Below are positions 1 to 9,070 of a stretch of 28,167 nt of DNA, one piece after another. The first letter of the stretch is position 1, and every line of letters starts with the position of its first letter. Both the position numbers and the translations under genes were made by a program. The DNA is from a virus. The DNA is taken from positions 1 to 28,167 of the IMG/VR virus record IMGVR_UViG_3300046007_007841; one strand, 5' to 3'. Below the pieces are notes generated by a model. It saw only the letters and a program-made list of their open reading frames with translations, ran no database searches and was not told the origin of the DNA.

Positions 1-1857
1 CAGACTCAGGAAGCTACTAAAGCTATTAGTGACAGCGCTTCCACATCAGCACAACTTAAAACTGAGGTTGAAGCTCAGAAACTTAAGGATGATAATGCTG
101 CTATCAATGTCGGTAAGGTTCTTGCTAAAGCTCTTGGTGCTGACCCTAATGCTGCCAATTACAGGATGGAGCGTCTTAGTGCTACCAAAGCACAGGCTAC
201 TGATGAAGCCCTTGCAGCTACACAAGAGTATGAGCAGCTTAGTCAGGTAGGATTCTTAGATAATCCTCTTGAGTGGCTACTTGCTCAATTCCAAAAGGAT
301 TCAGTAGCAGAGAAAGCTAATGCTGCTACCCAGACTTCATTACTGGCTACCCAAGAAATCAATGATATCAATCAGCAGATTCAACAAGGAGTAATGACTA
401 GTAAGATAGTATCTGAAACTGTTAATGAGGATATTACCGCTAAGAAGTTGGAACTAGCAAGTGCTGCTAATAAGCAAGCTGCTGAGGAGTTGAAGCTTAA
501 AGGTATTAATGCTAACGTGGATGCACTTAAAGCTGTTATGTCTGGCAATCAAGCTATGATATCAGCAGCTGCGCATCAAGACTCAGTAATACTTCAGCAT
601 CAAAGTATGGCTCAAGCAGAGCGGCACTTCCAAGCTAATCAAGCTATGGCTGAGAAACGTTATAATCTTGATGTAGCTCAGTTCAATGCAGCTCAAGAGC
701 AACGCTCTATTGCTAACGACTTCAAGCAGCAAAGCATGGATTTCGCCCAAACCAAGTGGGATGCTAAACAAGAGCAAGATGCTAATAAGCTAATACTTGA
801 TTTGGAAGATAGGGCTGCTAAAGCTGATAAGGCTGGTAATAAGGATGAAGCTAAGAAGCTAAGAGATGAGCTTACCACTACTAAGAAGCAATTTGAACTT
901 GATAAGGCTCTTGCAGTTCAAGAAGGTAAGAAAGATTTGGTTGCTCGCTATAAGCAAGTAGTTGCATCTATTGGTGCTGAGAACTTAATTGCCATTCCTG
1001 ATAACATCTATGATGCAGAGAAAGTTATCATAGAGGGCAGCAAACTAGCTAAGAATCCCCAAGATGCTTACGGTATTGCTTGGAAAGCTGTTAGGGATTC
1101 TATGGCATCAGTAGTTCAACAGGCTAAAGTAGCCCCTGATAAGCATCCAGTAGTAGCATTTGGATTCACTCCATTAGAAGCTGTTACCAATATGCAGGTA
1201 CTTAATCCTAAGTTGGAGCCAGCACAAGCTAGAACTGCTAAGGCAGTACAAGATAAGATTCAACAGGAGATTCAAGCTATTAAGAAAGAGGATGCTAATA
1301 TTAGCATGAAAGAGCTTAAAGTAGAAGCTGACTCCAGAGTGGTAAAGCACTTCACTGAGGCCATGATGAATCCTGAATCCAGTGATCTGACCAAACTGCC
1401 TAAACCTGCTGAACTTGCTAACTTTGCTACTGCTAAGAAGGGTGGCAAGTTCTTTAGTAAATATCTAGCGCCTAAGATAGCAGAAGGTAACCTTGATACT
1501 AGCTTTGAAGAAATAAGCTCTCTTGCTGAAAAAGCACTGACTTCTAAAGATGTTAACATGAATGAGCTAGCTAAGGAGCTATCAGGACTTTATTCAGAGG
1601 CTATTACTTATAACAATGCTAAACAGGGCTATAGCCGCTTTGGTATTCCTATGATGAATAGCTATATGATTAGAGGTATTGGTGAGCGCGAGCTTGATAT
1701 GACTAATCCTACTGATGTTAAGACAGCTCTTATCTACCAGATAACAAGATCTGGCCCTATAGGTAGTGTTCTGCATGGCATTGCCCCAGGCGCTACTGAC
1801 TGGTTTGCTAGCAAGCTGGTAGAGAGTCGCAACCCAGAAGATGCTACTAGAAGATAA
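1..1857 (+). CDS. Internal virion (ejection) protein, 5' end cut off by window
   Basis: The reading frame is open from the first base, so the gene begins upstream; at least 618 residues lie here. The product is almost wholly helical, very rich in Ala, Gln, Lys and Glu, with long coiled-coil-like stretches and no signal peptide, Cys cluster or catalytic motif I can see. A segment with the residues FLDNPLEWLLAQF resembles one I associate with internal core proteins of podoviruses. By analogy with T7 gp14/gp15 it would be packed inside the capsid and ejected ahead of DNA to form the envelope conduit; that role is inference from composition and from the neighbouring giant gene. Its stop codon overlaps the AAGGA ribosome binding site of the next gene, so the two are probably translated from one message. 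A helical scaffold or tape-like protein is the alternative. Confidence 0.7.
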   Translation, partial: QTQEATKAISDSASTSAQLKTEVEAQKLKDDNAAINVGKVLAKALGADPNAANYRMERLSATKAQATDEALAATQEYEQLSQVGFLDNPLEWLLAQFQKDSVAEKANAATQTSLLATQEINDINQQIQQGVMTSKIVSETVNEDITAKKLELASAANKQAAEELKLKGINANVDALKAVMSGNQAMISAAAHQDSVILQHQSMAQAERHFQANQAMAEKRYNLDVAQFNAAQEQRSIANDFKQQSMDFAQTKWDAKQEQDANKLILDLEDRAAKADKAGNKDEAKKLRDELTTTKKQFELDKALAVQEGKKDLVARYKQVVASIGAENLIAIPDNIYDAEKVIIEGSKLAKNPQDAYGIAWKAVRDSMASVVQQAKVAPDKHPVVAFGFTPLEAVTNMQVLNPKLEPAQARTAKAVQDKIQQEIQAIKKEDANISMKELKVEADSRVVKHFTEAMMNPESSDLTKLPKPAELANFATAKKGGKFFSKYLAPKIAEGNLDTSFEEISSLAEKALTSKDVNMNELAKELSGLYSEAITYNNAKQGYSRFGIPMMNSYMIRGIGERELDMTNPTDVKTALIYQITRSGPIGSVLHGIAPGATDWFASKLVESRNPEDATRR

Positions 1858-1866
1858 GGAACCTTT

Positions 1867-4800
1867 ATGGAAACTATTGATAATAACCTAGAGAGTCAAG
1901 CCAGTCAGGTTGCTAGTATCCCAGGACAGCCAGAGTATGACTTCCTAAAAGCTGCTGGTAACCATGCTCTTGCTAGTGGGGATATGACAGCACTTGAAGC
2001 TGTAGGCGCTGGTGTCAGGACTGGTACTGGTATATGGGCTGGTGCTACTGCTGGCTCAGCTTTCGGCCCAGTCGGTACCGTTATTGGTGCTGCTATTGGT
2101 GGCATTACTGGCTATGACTGGAAAACTACAGCAGCCACAACTGTCAGTGCAGCCAATCAGCTCTATAATAGCACAGTCAGTATTGCTAACTTCTTGCCTG
2201 GAGTGGAAATGCAGGAGGCTTCAGCACATGACTGGATGCAATCTCTTGATAATGACTTGGCACAATATTATACCTTGCATAAGGAAGGTATTGATACCGC
2301 TGGCTTCATAGCATCCTCCATCCCTGCTGGCCTTGGTGCTCTTAAAGTATATAACTATGGGGCAAAAGCTCTTGATACTTTTGCTAAAACAGGTAAGATT
2401 GGTATTGGTATGAGTGAGGCTACTGGCCTTCTTACCGGTAAGCAAGACCTGCTATATAAGAAAGCATTGGAATCCATGGCTGGTAATAGTAATGTATTCA
2501 GTGCTCTTAATGCTAACTTCATTAAGGCTGCTGCTGTTGGTGCTGGAGAGCAAGCTATTCAGGGCCTAGTATTTGAAGCTGGCGTGCAGACAATGCTTAA
2601 TGCCAGCCCAATACTGGATGAGCAGGATGCTGGCGATATTGCTCATAACCTTTATACTGGCGCTTGGGTATCAGGTCTGGTAGGCGGCCTTGGTAGTGCT
2701 GTAGTGCGTGGTGTTGGCATTGCTAAGGAGCTATCAGTTATTGATAAGAAGCTTATGGGTGCTCAATGGCAAGATGGTATCTCAGTCGGTAGCAAGAAGT
2801 TTGAAGAGCTTGCTGTCAGTTTTGAGAATCAAGCTAAGCTGGACACTACTCCAATCGGTGACGATGCTGCCCTCAATGCTCTTAAGGCTCAGAAGCAGGC
2901 TAGAACTAATAATGCTATTGATGACAATAGAAGGCAGATTTGGAGAGAGCTTGTTGCTGGTGAAGACGATGTAGCTACTAATCAGATTCATGAAGTCACC
3001 AACATGCTATGGCTTAAGAATGGTCAGAAGATGGATGCTATTGCTCAGCACCTTAATGGTTTGGTAGGAGTGGCCCGCAAAGGCGTCATTACTAAAGCTG
3101 AGAAGGTAGTTGAGGAAGTCAAGACTGCTATCAATGCTGGCAAGCAAATTGCTGATGACCAGTATGCTGTCATTGACCGTTATAGCAGTAAGCTATTAAA
3201 TACTTGGGGTGAGAGGATGGGTCAGCTTGACTCTGAACCTCGCCTATTTAATAGCTTGTGGGATAAGCTCGGCAATGGTCAGAAAGTAGTACTTAAAGAT
3301 AAAGCTGTCATTGCTGGCGATTCCAAATATGTCATTAACCCTAATAAGGTATGGGATGCTAGAACCGTTACTGATGTGGCTGAGGCTAATGCTCGCACTT
3401 TGTGGGCGCATAAAACTGGTATCATGCTTAAGCCAACTCAGATACTAGGAGAGTATGACATTCCAATGCTGGAGAAAGCTTATAAGGAAATGCGTGATGC
3501 CATGTTGCCAAGCATTAGAGTCATATCAGAATCAGGTAAGGAGCAAGTTGTTACTAGCGCTGATGATATGCTCAAGCTGCTAACTGACTCCAAGAAAGTT
3601 GTTATTGAGAAGCATTTGCAGGAGGGTACTCTGTCAGAGGATGCTATATCCAATATTGCTAATGTCAGGCAAGGGGCTATCAGAGGAACTGAGGTAAATA
3701 CTGCTAACCCTGAGCGTGACATATTTGCACTCCAGTCTTATGAACGTGATTACCAAGAGCTTCATGGTATCAGTAAGCTTAAAGGAGCTGGTCAGGATAT
3801 TCTAATGCAGCCTAATCAGCTTAAACTGGTATATGATACTGAGGCAATACTTGGTGATTCTGCTAATGCAATACCATTTATGGCTAATATCAGAGCACAG
3901 CAGAAGATATATGAGCAAGCAGCGGATACAGCAGTAGCTTCAGTACTTGGTGAGTCAGTATTCAAGCAGCTCATTAAAGTGCCAACTCAGATGATGAGAG
4001 AGGTAACAAGAGCTGGCGCTGGCGGCGGTATGCTCAAGTCTGCTGATTCTAATTATCTGACAGCAGGTTCAGTATTTGAGCGTATTGGTACTGTCTTTCA
4101 TCGCACGCTGCAGGAAACCAAAAATGCTGTCAATGCTAGTCTGCATCCTGTAGCCTATAAGCTTTATGGCAATCAGAAAGCTACAATGGATTATGTTACT
4201 GTAATGCATCAAATTGGCAATACTGGCGAGCGCTATAAGCTGCATCCTACTGAAATGAAGCTAGTACATGAAAGCTATGATGAAGTGCTTGCTGGCACTA
4301 AGGCTCTTAATGGCGATGTGAAACTTGAGATTCCTATCCAAACTGAGGAAGCTTATAATCTTATCAGAGCGCATAGGGATTTGAATAAGGTAAGACTTAG
4401 TAAGTTTGAGCAAATAAGAGCACTTGGTAATAGTGGCAAAATCTATGATGGTGATATTATCTATGCCCCGCCTGTCAATCTTAAGGATTACCCATATTAT
4501 GCTTTCGTATCAGATAGCCATCAACTGACTGGTACTGGCGCTACTAAGATGATATGGGCTACTGACCCTGAGAAGCTGGAAGCTAAACTTGCACTGATAC
4601 CTGAGGAATTCCAAGCTGGTATTGTAAGAAAGCCTGCTGCTGTTACAGGTAAGGAGGTAGATAGATGGAAGAAAGCTATTGGCGATTACGAGAGAGGGGA
4701 TTCTCTTACTGATAACTATTTCGATAGTGCTCTTGGTAGATCAGGGGCAGCATCAGAATATCTGCCACCAACTAAGGATTCTCTCATTGTAGATCATCTG

Positions 4801-6840
4801 ATGGACTGGCACTATAGGCAGGAGCGTAATCTTCTTGATGAGACATTTGGTGCTTTCTATAGCAAGGAATTTGATGAACTCCAGAAGCTGGCAGAGAGAT
4901 GGTCAGATAAGAATCTTAGCAGACTTGGATTCCAAAAACCAGGAGAGCTTGCTAAGGAGCAAAGCAATAATCCTTACCTGAGCTATATCCGTACTGCTCT
5001 TGACATGCCTAATACTGATAAGATTCCAATGAAGCTTACTCAAGACTGGGCTGATAAGCAAGTCAGTAAGCTATGGAATGAGGCTAAGCATAGTCTTGGC
5101 AGTGCTGTTAAGCAAGATGACTTGGATGCTATTAATAAAGCATTTCAAGATGCGGGTATCAATACTGTTAATTACGATGCTGTAGCTTATGCACTTGCTA
5201 ACCATGAGGTTCCTAGGGGCGCTCTTGGTACCTTTGTCAGAAGGGCTAATAGCATTGTTGCGGGCATAGGTCTTGGCCTTGATGCTCTTAATGCTATCAA
5301 TAATAGGGTTGGCTCCCTTGTCATGCTTGCACCTGAGACTCAGTTCTTACTGGATAAGATTAAGGCTGGCAATACTGATGCGGTTGGAGCGCTAGCTCAG
5401 CTTGGCAATGTCACCATTCCTGGCACACAGCATAGCTATCTCAGTACTCACAAGCTTATTGCTAATGCTCTTAAGGATAGCTTCAAACCTGAAATGCGCG
5501 CTTGGGCTGCTGAGAGAGGATTCAGTACTAGACATGTGAATGATGTATCAGATATTGTGGATACTCTTGCACTTACTGGTAAGGAATACCAACTTGATTT
5601 GGAAGGTAAGATTACTCTTGCTTTCGACAAGACTCAGAGATTCCTTAAACGAGGTTCTGAGCTGACAGGTAATGCTTATGCTGAGGAGATGACTAGACTG
5701 ACAGCGGCTCTTGTGGCTAAGCAGATTACTGATATTGCTGTCAGTCAAGGCATCATCACAGAGAGGCTTGCCGAATCTGCTATTCAGACATTTGTCAATA
5801 GAACTAATGGTATCTATCTTGCTAGCCAGCGACCAATGATGTTTAATGGCCCCATCGGTCAAGCTGTAGGATTATACCAAACTTATACTATTACAATGAT
5901 GAATAACTTCTTTCGCTATGTCAGTAATGGTAGTGCTAAGAGTGCAGCTTTGATGATGACAGCTCAGGGTAGCATATATGGCATGTCAGGGCTGCCAGCA
6001 TTTCAAGCTATCAATACTCATATTGTAGGTGGCGCTGCTGGTAATGGCGACCATACTGACATGTTTGCTAAAGCTTATGCTAGTATGGACAAGGATGTAG
6101 CTGATTGGTTCATGTATGGTGCGCTATCCAATGTTGGTGGACTCATTCATCCAGGCTTGAAAACTAATATGTATACTAGGGGTGATGTCAATCCAAGGAA
6201 TATAACAGTGGTGCCACTTAATCCTGCTGATATTCCTGCTGTCAGTATTGGTGCTCGCTTCATTAGTAACTTTGTAGATACAGTGGATAAGATTGCTGGA
6301 GGCGGTTCTGTAACTACTAGCTTGCTACAAGGTTTAGAGCATAATGGAATTAGCAGACCTCTTACTGGCTTGGCGCAAGTCCTAGAGGCTTTTGGCCCTA
6401 CTGGTAAGAGTTATGCTACTAGTAGACAAGGCTCACTGATTGCTGCTAATGACCTTATGAGTATGGTGAATCTGACAAGGCTGGCTGGCGCTAAGCCAAT
6501 GGATGAAGCTCTTGCTCTTGATGCTAGTTATCGTAGTACTGTGTATAAGGCTAAGCATGATGACCAGATGAAAGCACTGGGGTCAACTATTAAGAGTAAG
6601 GTAATTGGTAACCAGGAACTTACTGAGGATGACTTGCATAGCTTCCAACAAGAGTATATCAAGTTAGGCGGTAAGCAGAATGGTTGGAATAGATACTTTG
6701 CTAGATTGCAGAAGGATGCTAATGTTAGTGTAAGTAACAGGATAAGCAAGCTGATGAAATCACAGGATTCTATTCACATGCAGAATATGATGGGTGGGAT
6801 ACAGCTTAATGACTTCACTCAACCTGAGAGTGAGGAATAG
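1867..6840 (+). CDS. Giant internal virion protein, gp16-like (1657 aa)
   Basis: The start is supported by AAGGA at 1856-1860, eight nucleotides before the ATG. Near the N-terminus (about residues 45-80) is a glycine-zipper stretch with repeated G-x3-G spacing, such as AGSAFGPVGTVIGAAIGG, followed by more apolar segments around 140-160, which suits insertion into a membrane. The rest is mostly helical, without visible Cys clusters or a lytic transglycosylase motif. Size, place after a helical internal protein, and position at the end of the virion operon match the T7 gp16 role: an ejected protein that spans the cell envelope and helps pull DNA in. T7 gp16 carries an N-terminal transglycosylase and I do not see one here, so wall cleavage may lie in another protein. 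The gene closes the operon and a strong terminator follows 40 bp later. Other giant phage ejection proteins are possible homologues. Confidence 0.7.
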   Translation: METIDNNLESQASQVASIPGQPEYDFLKAAGNHALASGDMTALEAVGAGVRTGTGIWAGATAGSAFGPVGTVIGAAIGGITGYDWKTTAATTVSAANQLYNSTVSIANFLPGVEMQEASAHDWMQSLDNDLAQYYTLHKEGIDTAGFIASSIPAGLGALKVYNYGAKALDTFAKTGKIGIGMSEATGLLTGKQDLLYKKALESMAGNSNVFSALNANFIKAAAVGAGEQAIQGLVFEAGVQTMLNASPILDEQDAGDIAHNLYTGAWVSGLVGGLGSAVVRGVGIAKELSVIDKKLMGAQWQDGISVGSKKFEELAVSFENQAKLDTTPIGDDAALNALKAQKQARTNNAIDDNRRQIWRELVAGEDDVATNQIHEVTNMLWLKNGQKMDAIAQHLNGLVGVARKGVITKAEKVVEEVKTAINAGKQIADDQYAVIDRYSSKLLNTWGERMGQLDSEPRLFNSLWDKLGNGQKVVLKDKAVIAGDSKYVINPNKVWDARTVTDVAEANARTLWAHKTGIMLKPTQILGEYDIPMLEKAYKEMRDAMLPSIRVISESGKEQVVTSADDMLKLLTDSKKVVIEKHLQEGTLSEDAISNIANVRQGAIRGTEVNTANPERDIFALQSYERDYQELHGISKLKGAGQDILMQPNQLKLVYDTEAILGDSANAIPFMANIRAQQKIYEQAADTAVASVLGESVFKQLIKVPTQMMREVTRAGAGGGMLKSADSNYLTAGSVFERIGTVFHRTLQETKNAVNASLHPVAYKLYGNQKATMDYVTVMHQIGNTGERYKLHPTEMKLVHESYDEVLAGTKALNGDVKLEIPIQTEEAYNLIRAHRDLNKVRLSKFEQIRALGNSGKIYDGDIIYAPPVNLKDYPYYAFVSDSHQLTGTGATKMIWATDPEKLEAKLALIPEEFQAGIVRKPAAVTGKEVDRWKKAIGDYERGDSLTDNYFDSALGRSGAASEYLPPTKDSLIVDHLMDWHYRQERNLLDETFGAFYSKEFDELQKLAERWSDKNLSRLGFQKPGELAKEQSNNPYLSYIRTALDMPNTDKIPMKLTQDWADKQVSKLWNEAKHSLGSAVKQDDLDAINKAFQDAGINTVNYDAVAYALANHEVPRGALGTFVRRANSIVAGIGLGLDALNAINNRVGSLVMLAPETQFLLDKIKAGNTDAVGALAQLGNVTIPGTQHSYLSTHKLIANALKDSFKPEMRAWAAERGFSTRHVNDVSDIVDTLALTGKEYQLDLEGKITLAFDKTQRFLKRGSELTGNAYAEEMTRLTAALVAKQITDIAVSQGIITERLAESAIQTFVNRTNGIYLASQRPMMFNGPIGQAVGLYQTYTITMMNNFFRYVSNGSAKSAALMMTAQGSIYGMSGLPAFQAINTHIVGGAAGNGDHTDMFAKAYASMDKDVADWFMYGALSNVGGLIHPGLKTNMYTRGDVNPRNITVVPLNPADIPAVSIGARFISNFVDTVDKIAGGGSVTTSLLQGLEHNGISRPLTGLAQVLEAFGPTGKSYATSRQGSLIAANDLMSMVNLTRLAGAKPMDEALALDASYRSTVYKAKHDDQMKALGSTIKSKVIGNQELTEDDLHSFQQEYIKLGGKQNGWNRYFARLQKDANVSVSNRISKLMKSQDSIHMQNMMGGIQLNDFTQPESEE

Positions 6841-6860
6841 CTGACAATAGATTGCTCTGA

Positions 6861-6876
6861 ATGACAAGGATGTTGC
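6861..6876 (+). repeat. Copy 1 of ATGACAAGGATGT motif
   Basis: ATGACAAGGATGT lies in the 3' untranslated part of the virion operon, between the last stop codon and the terminator. Two better copies, which are full palindromes with arms TGACA/TGTCA around AGGA, occur at 9071-9084 and 27685-27698. All three read ATGACAAGGATGT in the direction of local transcription. In this copy the second arm is degenerate (TGTTG). Its function is unknown. Confidence 0.4.
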
Positions 6877-6879
6877 ACT

Positions 6880-6915
6880 GTCCTAGCTGGTATCCGTGCT
6901 GGCTAGGACTTTTTT
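6880..6915 (+). terminator. Intrinsic terminator of the virion operon
   Basis: The perfect 8-bp arms GTCCTAGC (6880-6887) and GCTAGGAC (6902-6909) enclose a 14-nt loop and are followed directly by six Ts on the plus strand. It lies 40 bp after the giant virion gene and just before the convergent minus-strand genes end. No T-run follows the hairpin in the minus direction, so it is a one-way terminator. Confidence 0.92.
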
Positions 6916-6933
6916 ATGCGCGATGCCCAGGAG

Positions 6934-7350
6934 TTAATGCTTGTTGTCCATAATGATTTCAACCTCCTTATTCCCTTCCTTCATATCAATGATATGCTGC
7001 ACTAGCCCTTGCGCTGTCGGGATGGTATTAACACTGACAGCCATATTCTCCCTCTTATTGACAAGTGCCCTGGTAGCTTGCTCAGCCATTTCGCCCACTT
7101 CATACATGCCATCTTGGGCAATACCGCAATAGCTGAATATGATGCCAAAGAAGGTACTCATATCATAAGCATCAGATCTCAATCCTTCATTAAGAAGTTG
7201 CTGCAATTTGGGATGCTTAAGTGCTATCTCCATGTTAAGCTCAATAAGCTCCCTAGGAAGTAGCTGGTAATAGAGCTGATTTCCATCGCTGTCAAGTCCA
7301 GCGGGCCTACCATCAATATCATCTAACTTTTCTAACATTCTGTCATTCAT
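6934..7350 (-). CDS. Hypothetical protein (138 aa), last gene of leftward operon
   Basis: I do not recognise this protein. It starts with GGAG seven nucleotides before the ATG, and its first bases overlap the stop of the ThyX-like gene, so translation is likely coupled. The N-terminus is charged (MNDRMLEKLDDIDGRPAGLD), the middle has a short apolar run (FFGIIFSYCGIA), and the rest looks helical and soluble. It ends 19 bp from the virion-operon terminator, with convergent transcription. Its place after the ThyX-like, DUF6378 and dUTPase genes makes a link to nucleotide metabolism possible, but nothing in the protein shows this. Confidence 0.75.
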   Translation of the reverse strand: MNDRMLEKLDDIDGRPAGLDSDGNQLYYQLLPRELIELNMEIALKHPKLQQLLNEGLRSDAYDMSTFFGIIFSYCGIAQDGMYEVGEMAEQATRALVNKRENMAVSVNTIPTAQGLVQHIIDMKEGNKEVEIIMDNKH

Positions 7351-7948
7351 TTTGATTCTCCTGCCTAATAATATATTCTGGGTGACCCAGTTGTGCTATC
7401 AAGTCAGCCATCATTTGGGGCCAATACTTATAGCGATGCTTATGGCGCTGATTATAGATATGCTGTAATACTTTATAATTAGTGCATACTACCCTCTCTT
7501 GCAGCCAACCCTCTGGCAGATTATCCTTAAGTACAGTGACGTCATGATAGGCTGGATGGTCTGGATTGTGGTAATCAAGCAGTCTAGCATTGAATGTTAC
7601 TATTGTTCCTGGATGGGTGTTAGGACTGAAGTCGTTAGTAGCTACTGCTCTCTTACTGAGAGTGTGCATAGTACTGGCTGACTGCTTAGTAATACCAATT
7701 CTATAGGTGTCAAACTCTTGCCAGAAACCTCTGGTACCCTGTATGAATAACCATACTTGGATGCTTTCCAAGAATTTAGATTCCCCTGAATTGCCTCCCA
7801 TATGAGCCAGCTTCTCTGCTCTCTTAATAGCTTTAGGTAGCTGAACTTCCCACCAAGACTGTAGGTCATTACTATGATCGTAATAGCTGAGAGACATTCC
7901 TAATAGAGCTTGCTCCCAACCAGCCTCTTTAAGCTTAGTTAATATCAT
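7343..7948 (-). CDS. ThyX-like protein without the usual RHR signature
   Basis: The 201-residue protein can be aligned by eye with FAD-dependent thymidylate synthases. Residues about 55-100 follow the ThyX pattern of an LEH-type strand, then F-x-I-x-G-x-R, then a motif ending in Ser: here ESKFLES, LFIQGTRGFWQ and EFDTYRIGITKQS. Residues 155-190 (TNYKVLQHIYNQR, then WPQMMADLIAQL) match the ThyX segment normally containing N-A-R-x-L-x-H-F and the following helix. The catalytic RHRxxS motif is replaced by DTYRIGITKQS, so dUMP methylation is uncertain; I remember similar divergent ThyX-like proteins in other phages. Neighbours are a dUTPase and a DUF6378 protein, which fits thymidine or modified-pyrimidine metabolism. 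The ATG is preceded by GAGGGATTATAGGGT, and the gene is 3 bp from the one before it. A degenerate, non-catalytic or new-substrate ThyX fold are all possible. Confidence 0.55.
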   Translation of the reverse strand: MILTKLKEAGWEQALLGMSLSYYDHSNDLQSWWEVQLPKAIKRAEKLAHMGGNSGESKFLESIQVWLFIQGTRGFWQEFDTYRIGITKQSASTMHTLSKRAVATNDFSPNTHPGTIVTFNARLLDYHNPDHPAYHDVTVLKDNLPEGWLQERVVCTNYKVLQHIYNQRHKHRYKYWPQMMADLIAQLGHPEYIIRQENQNE

Positions 7949-7951
7949 ACC

Positions 7952-8239
7952 CTATAATCCCTCACCGTTAAGTTGCTTAACTATCAGTTCTGCATAGCCT
8001 GCAATGTCCCGCCATGAGTCATCATAATTTGGGTCACCATTAAGGATGCGACCTATCTTGTGAGCTATCATTTCAAGTGCCTCTTTTTGGCTTGCCGATA
8101 GCAATGCCCAGTTAGTTTCAACTTCATCTACTGAATTATTCATAACTTCCTTCAATGCTTGCGTAATAGCTGCATGACCATCAAAAGGCCCATAGCGATT
8201 ACCACGTTCTTGCAAAGTTGCTTCAATATCATTGCTCAT
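7952..8239 (-). CDS. DUF6378-family protein, possibly MazG-like
   Basis: This is a 95-residue, all-helical protein. It has an N-terminal ERGNRYGPFDGHA block (residues 11-23) and a C-terminal block KIGRILNGDPNYDDSWRDIA (61-80), followed by GYAELI. These two blocks are the hallmark of DUF6378 phage proteins as I know them; a structural relation to MazG-like NTP pyrophosphatases is suspected from the helical Asp-rich pattern, not shown. If so, it could remove unwanted dNTPs beside the dUTPase and ThyX-like protein. The ATG follows AGGATAGGAT, part of which is the stop codon of the upstream zinc-ribbon gene. Confidence 0.65.
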   Translation of the reverse strand: MSNDIEATLQERGNRYGPFDGHAAITQALKEVMNNSVDEVETNWALLSASQKEALEMIAHKIGRILNGDPNYDDSWRDIAGYAELIVKQLNGEGL

Positions 8240-8242
8240 ATC

Positions 8243-8389
8243 CTATCCTCTTTGGTGCTTAATTGTTATTTTGCCCATTATCTCATCAATGCTAAATTGC
8301 CTGAGACAATCATGACACTCCATTATCTTCCTACTATAATATACTCTCCAAGCTGTGCTTCCACACGCTGGACATTTATGATAGCCCAT
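8243..8389 (-). CDS. Small zinc-ribbon protein (48 aa)
   Basis: A short gene fills the gap between dUTPase and the DUF6378 gene. The product begins MGYHKCPACGSTAWRVYYSR and continues with KIMECHDCLRQF. The C-x2-C (residues 6-9) and C-x2-C (25-28) pairs, 15 residues apart, form a classical rubredoxin-like zinc ribbon. AGAGG lies about ten nucleotides before the ATG, and the stop is three bases before the next ATG, so it belongs to the operon. Such tiny ribbons often bind nucleic acid or act as adaptors to transcription or replication proteins; the exact role here is unknown. Confidence 0.8.
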   Translation of the reverse strand: MGYHKCPACGSTAWRVYYSRKIMECHDCLRQFSIDEIMGKITIKHQRG

Positions 8390-8404
8390 TAGTGCATACC
8401 TCTC

Positions 8405-8863
8405 TTACCTCTTACCAGTACTTCCGAAACCGCCAGTACCTCTATCAGTAGTCATGCTAAAGTTATCAACTTCGATAGCGGCAATTTGCACAGGGCTTAT
8501 TACTGGTAATATAAACATTTGGGCAAACTTATCTCCAGGCTGGAAAGTAATAAGTCTATCCTCGCTATTAGCCAAGGCTCTTATCATCAACTCACCCTGA
8601 TAATCTGAGTCAATGAATCCAAGAGTATTAGTAAGGCGGAAATCAGAACTTGATCTTGGGGCTAGAATAGTAATCAAACTGCTATCATTAGTCCATAAGT
8701 GCAGACCTGTTCTGATAACCGTAAGAACACTGTGATGTAGTGTTATTGGTCTCTCCTCTGCCACATACAGGTCAATACCTGCGCTGCCAGGAGTACTTGG
8801 CACTAGCCCTTTTTCATACAGTTCTAGCTCTTGTGCTATTTCAGTTCTTATGTATTGCATCAT
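8405..8863 (-). CDS. dut: dUTPase (deoxyuridine 5'-triphosphate nucleotidohydrolase)
   Basis: It hydrolyses dUTP to dUMP and pyrophosphate, keeping uracil out of phage DNA and feeding dTMP synthesis. All five motifs of trimeric dUTPases are present in order: AGIDL (28-32), PRSSS (69-73), GFIDSDYQGEL with the catalytic Asp (82-92), PGDKFAQMFI (109-118) and the C-terminal glycine-rich RGTGGFGSTG (141-150) that closes over the substrate. At 152 residues it has the normal family length. The start has GGAG eight nucleotides upstream of the first of two adjacent ATGs and overlaps the stop of the preceding membrane-protein gene. It is followed by the zinc-ribbon, DUF6378 and ThyX-like genes, a pyrimidine group. 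Confidence 0.96.
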   Translation of the reverse strand: MMQYIRTEIAQELELYEKGLVPSTPGSAGIDLYVAEERPITLHHSVLTVIRTGLHLWTNDSSLITILAPRSSSDFRLTNTLGFIDSDYQGELMIRALANSEDRLITFQPGDKFAQMFILPVISPVQIAAIEVDNFSMTTDRGTGGFGSTGKR

Positions 8864-9045
8864 TTTGATTGCTCCTGCTGCCTCTCAGCACACTCTTTAA
8901 GTTTATCCATATCAGCATCAGCTACTGGATATGGTATCATACCTGCCTCTTGTACCTGTTGGCAGAATTCATCAATAGCCTTATGCTCTTCCCAAATACC
9001 AAAGAAGAACATTATAGCTTGTATTACTGCGCCTATCATATCCAC
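8860..9045 (-). CDS. Small membrane protein with GTG start (61 aa)
   Basis: The product has an N-terminal hydrophobic helix (IGAVIQAIMFFFGIW, about residues 4-18) and then a charged, helical, soluble tail ending in EERQQEQ-like residues. A GTG start at 9045 is chosen because AGGAG lies seven nucleotides before it; the first in-frame ATG (9039) is too far from that site. The stop overlaps the dUTPase start. With one N-terminal helix and a soluble tail it could be an inner-membrane anchor, a spanin-like or a superinfection protein. No endolysin is visible nearby, so a lysis role is only a guess. Confidence 0.65.
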   Translation of the reverse strand: MDMIGAVIQAIMFFFGIWEEHKAIDEFCQQVQEAGMIPYPVADADMDKLKECAERQQEQSK

Positions 9046-9070
9046 ATTATGACTCCTATTATTGTGATGG

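Noticed and set aside
29-250. Plus-strand 73-residue frame at the window start
   Set aside because: The continuous frame from base 1 is the real gene; this one is a Leu-rich out-of-frame shadow.
2012-2311. Plus-strand 99-residue hydrophobic frame inside the giant virion gene
   Set aside because: Its apolar look comes from reading the glycine-zipper codons in another frame; no ribosome binding site.
6923-7010. AGGAG followed by ATG on the plus strand after the terminator, with a 22-codon frame
   Set aside because: It is antisense to the end of the 138-residue gene, lies after a strong terminator and the product is not protein-like. It is likely chance.
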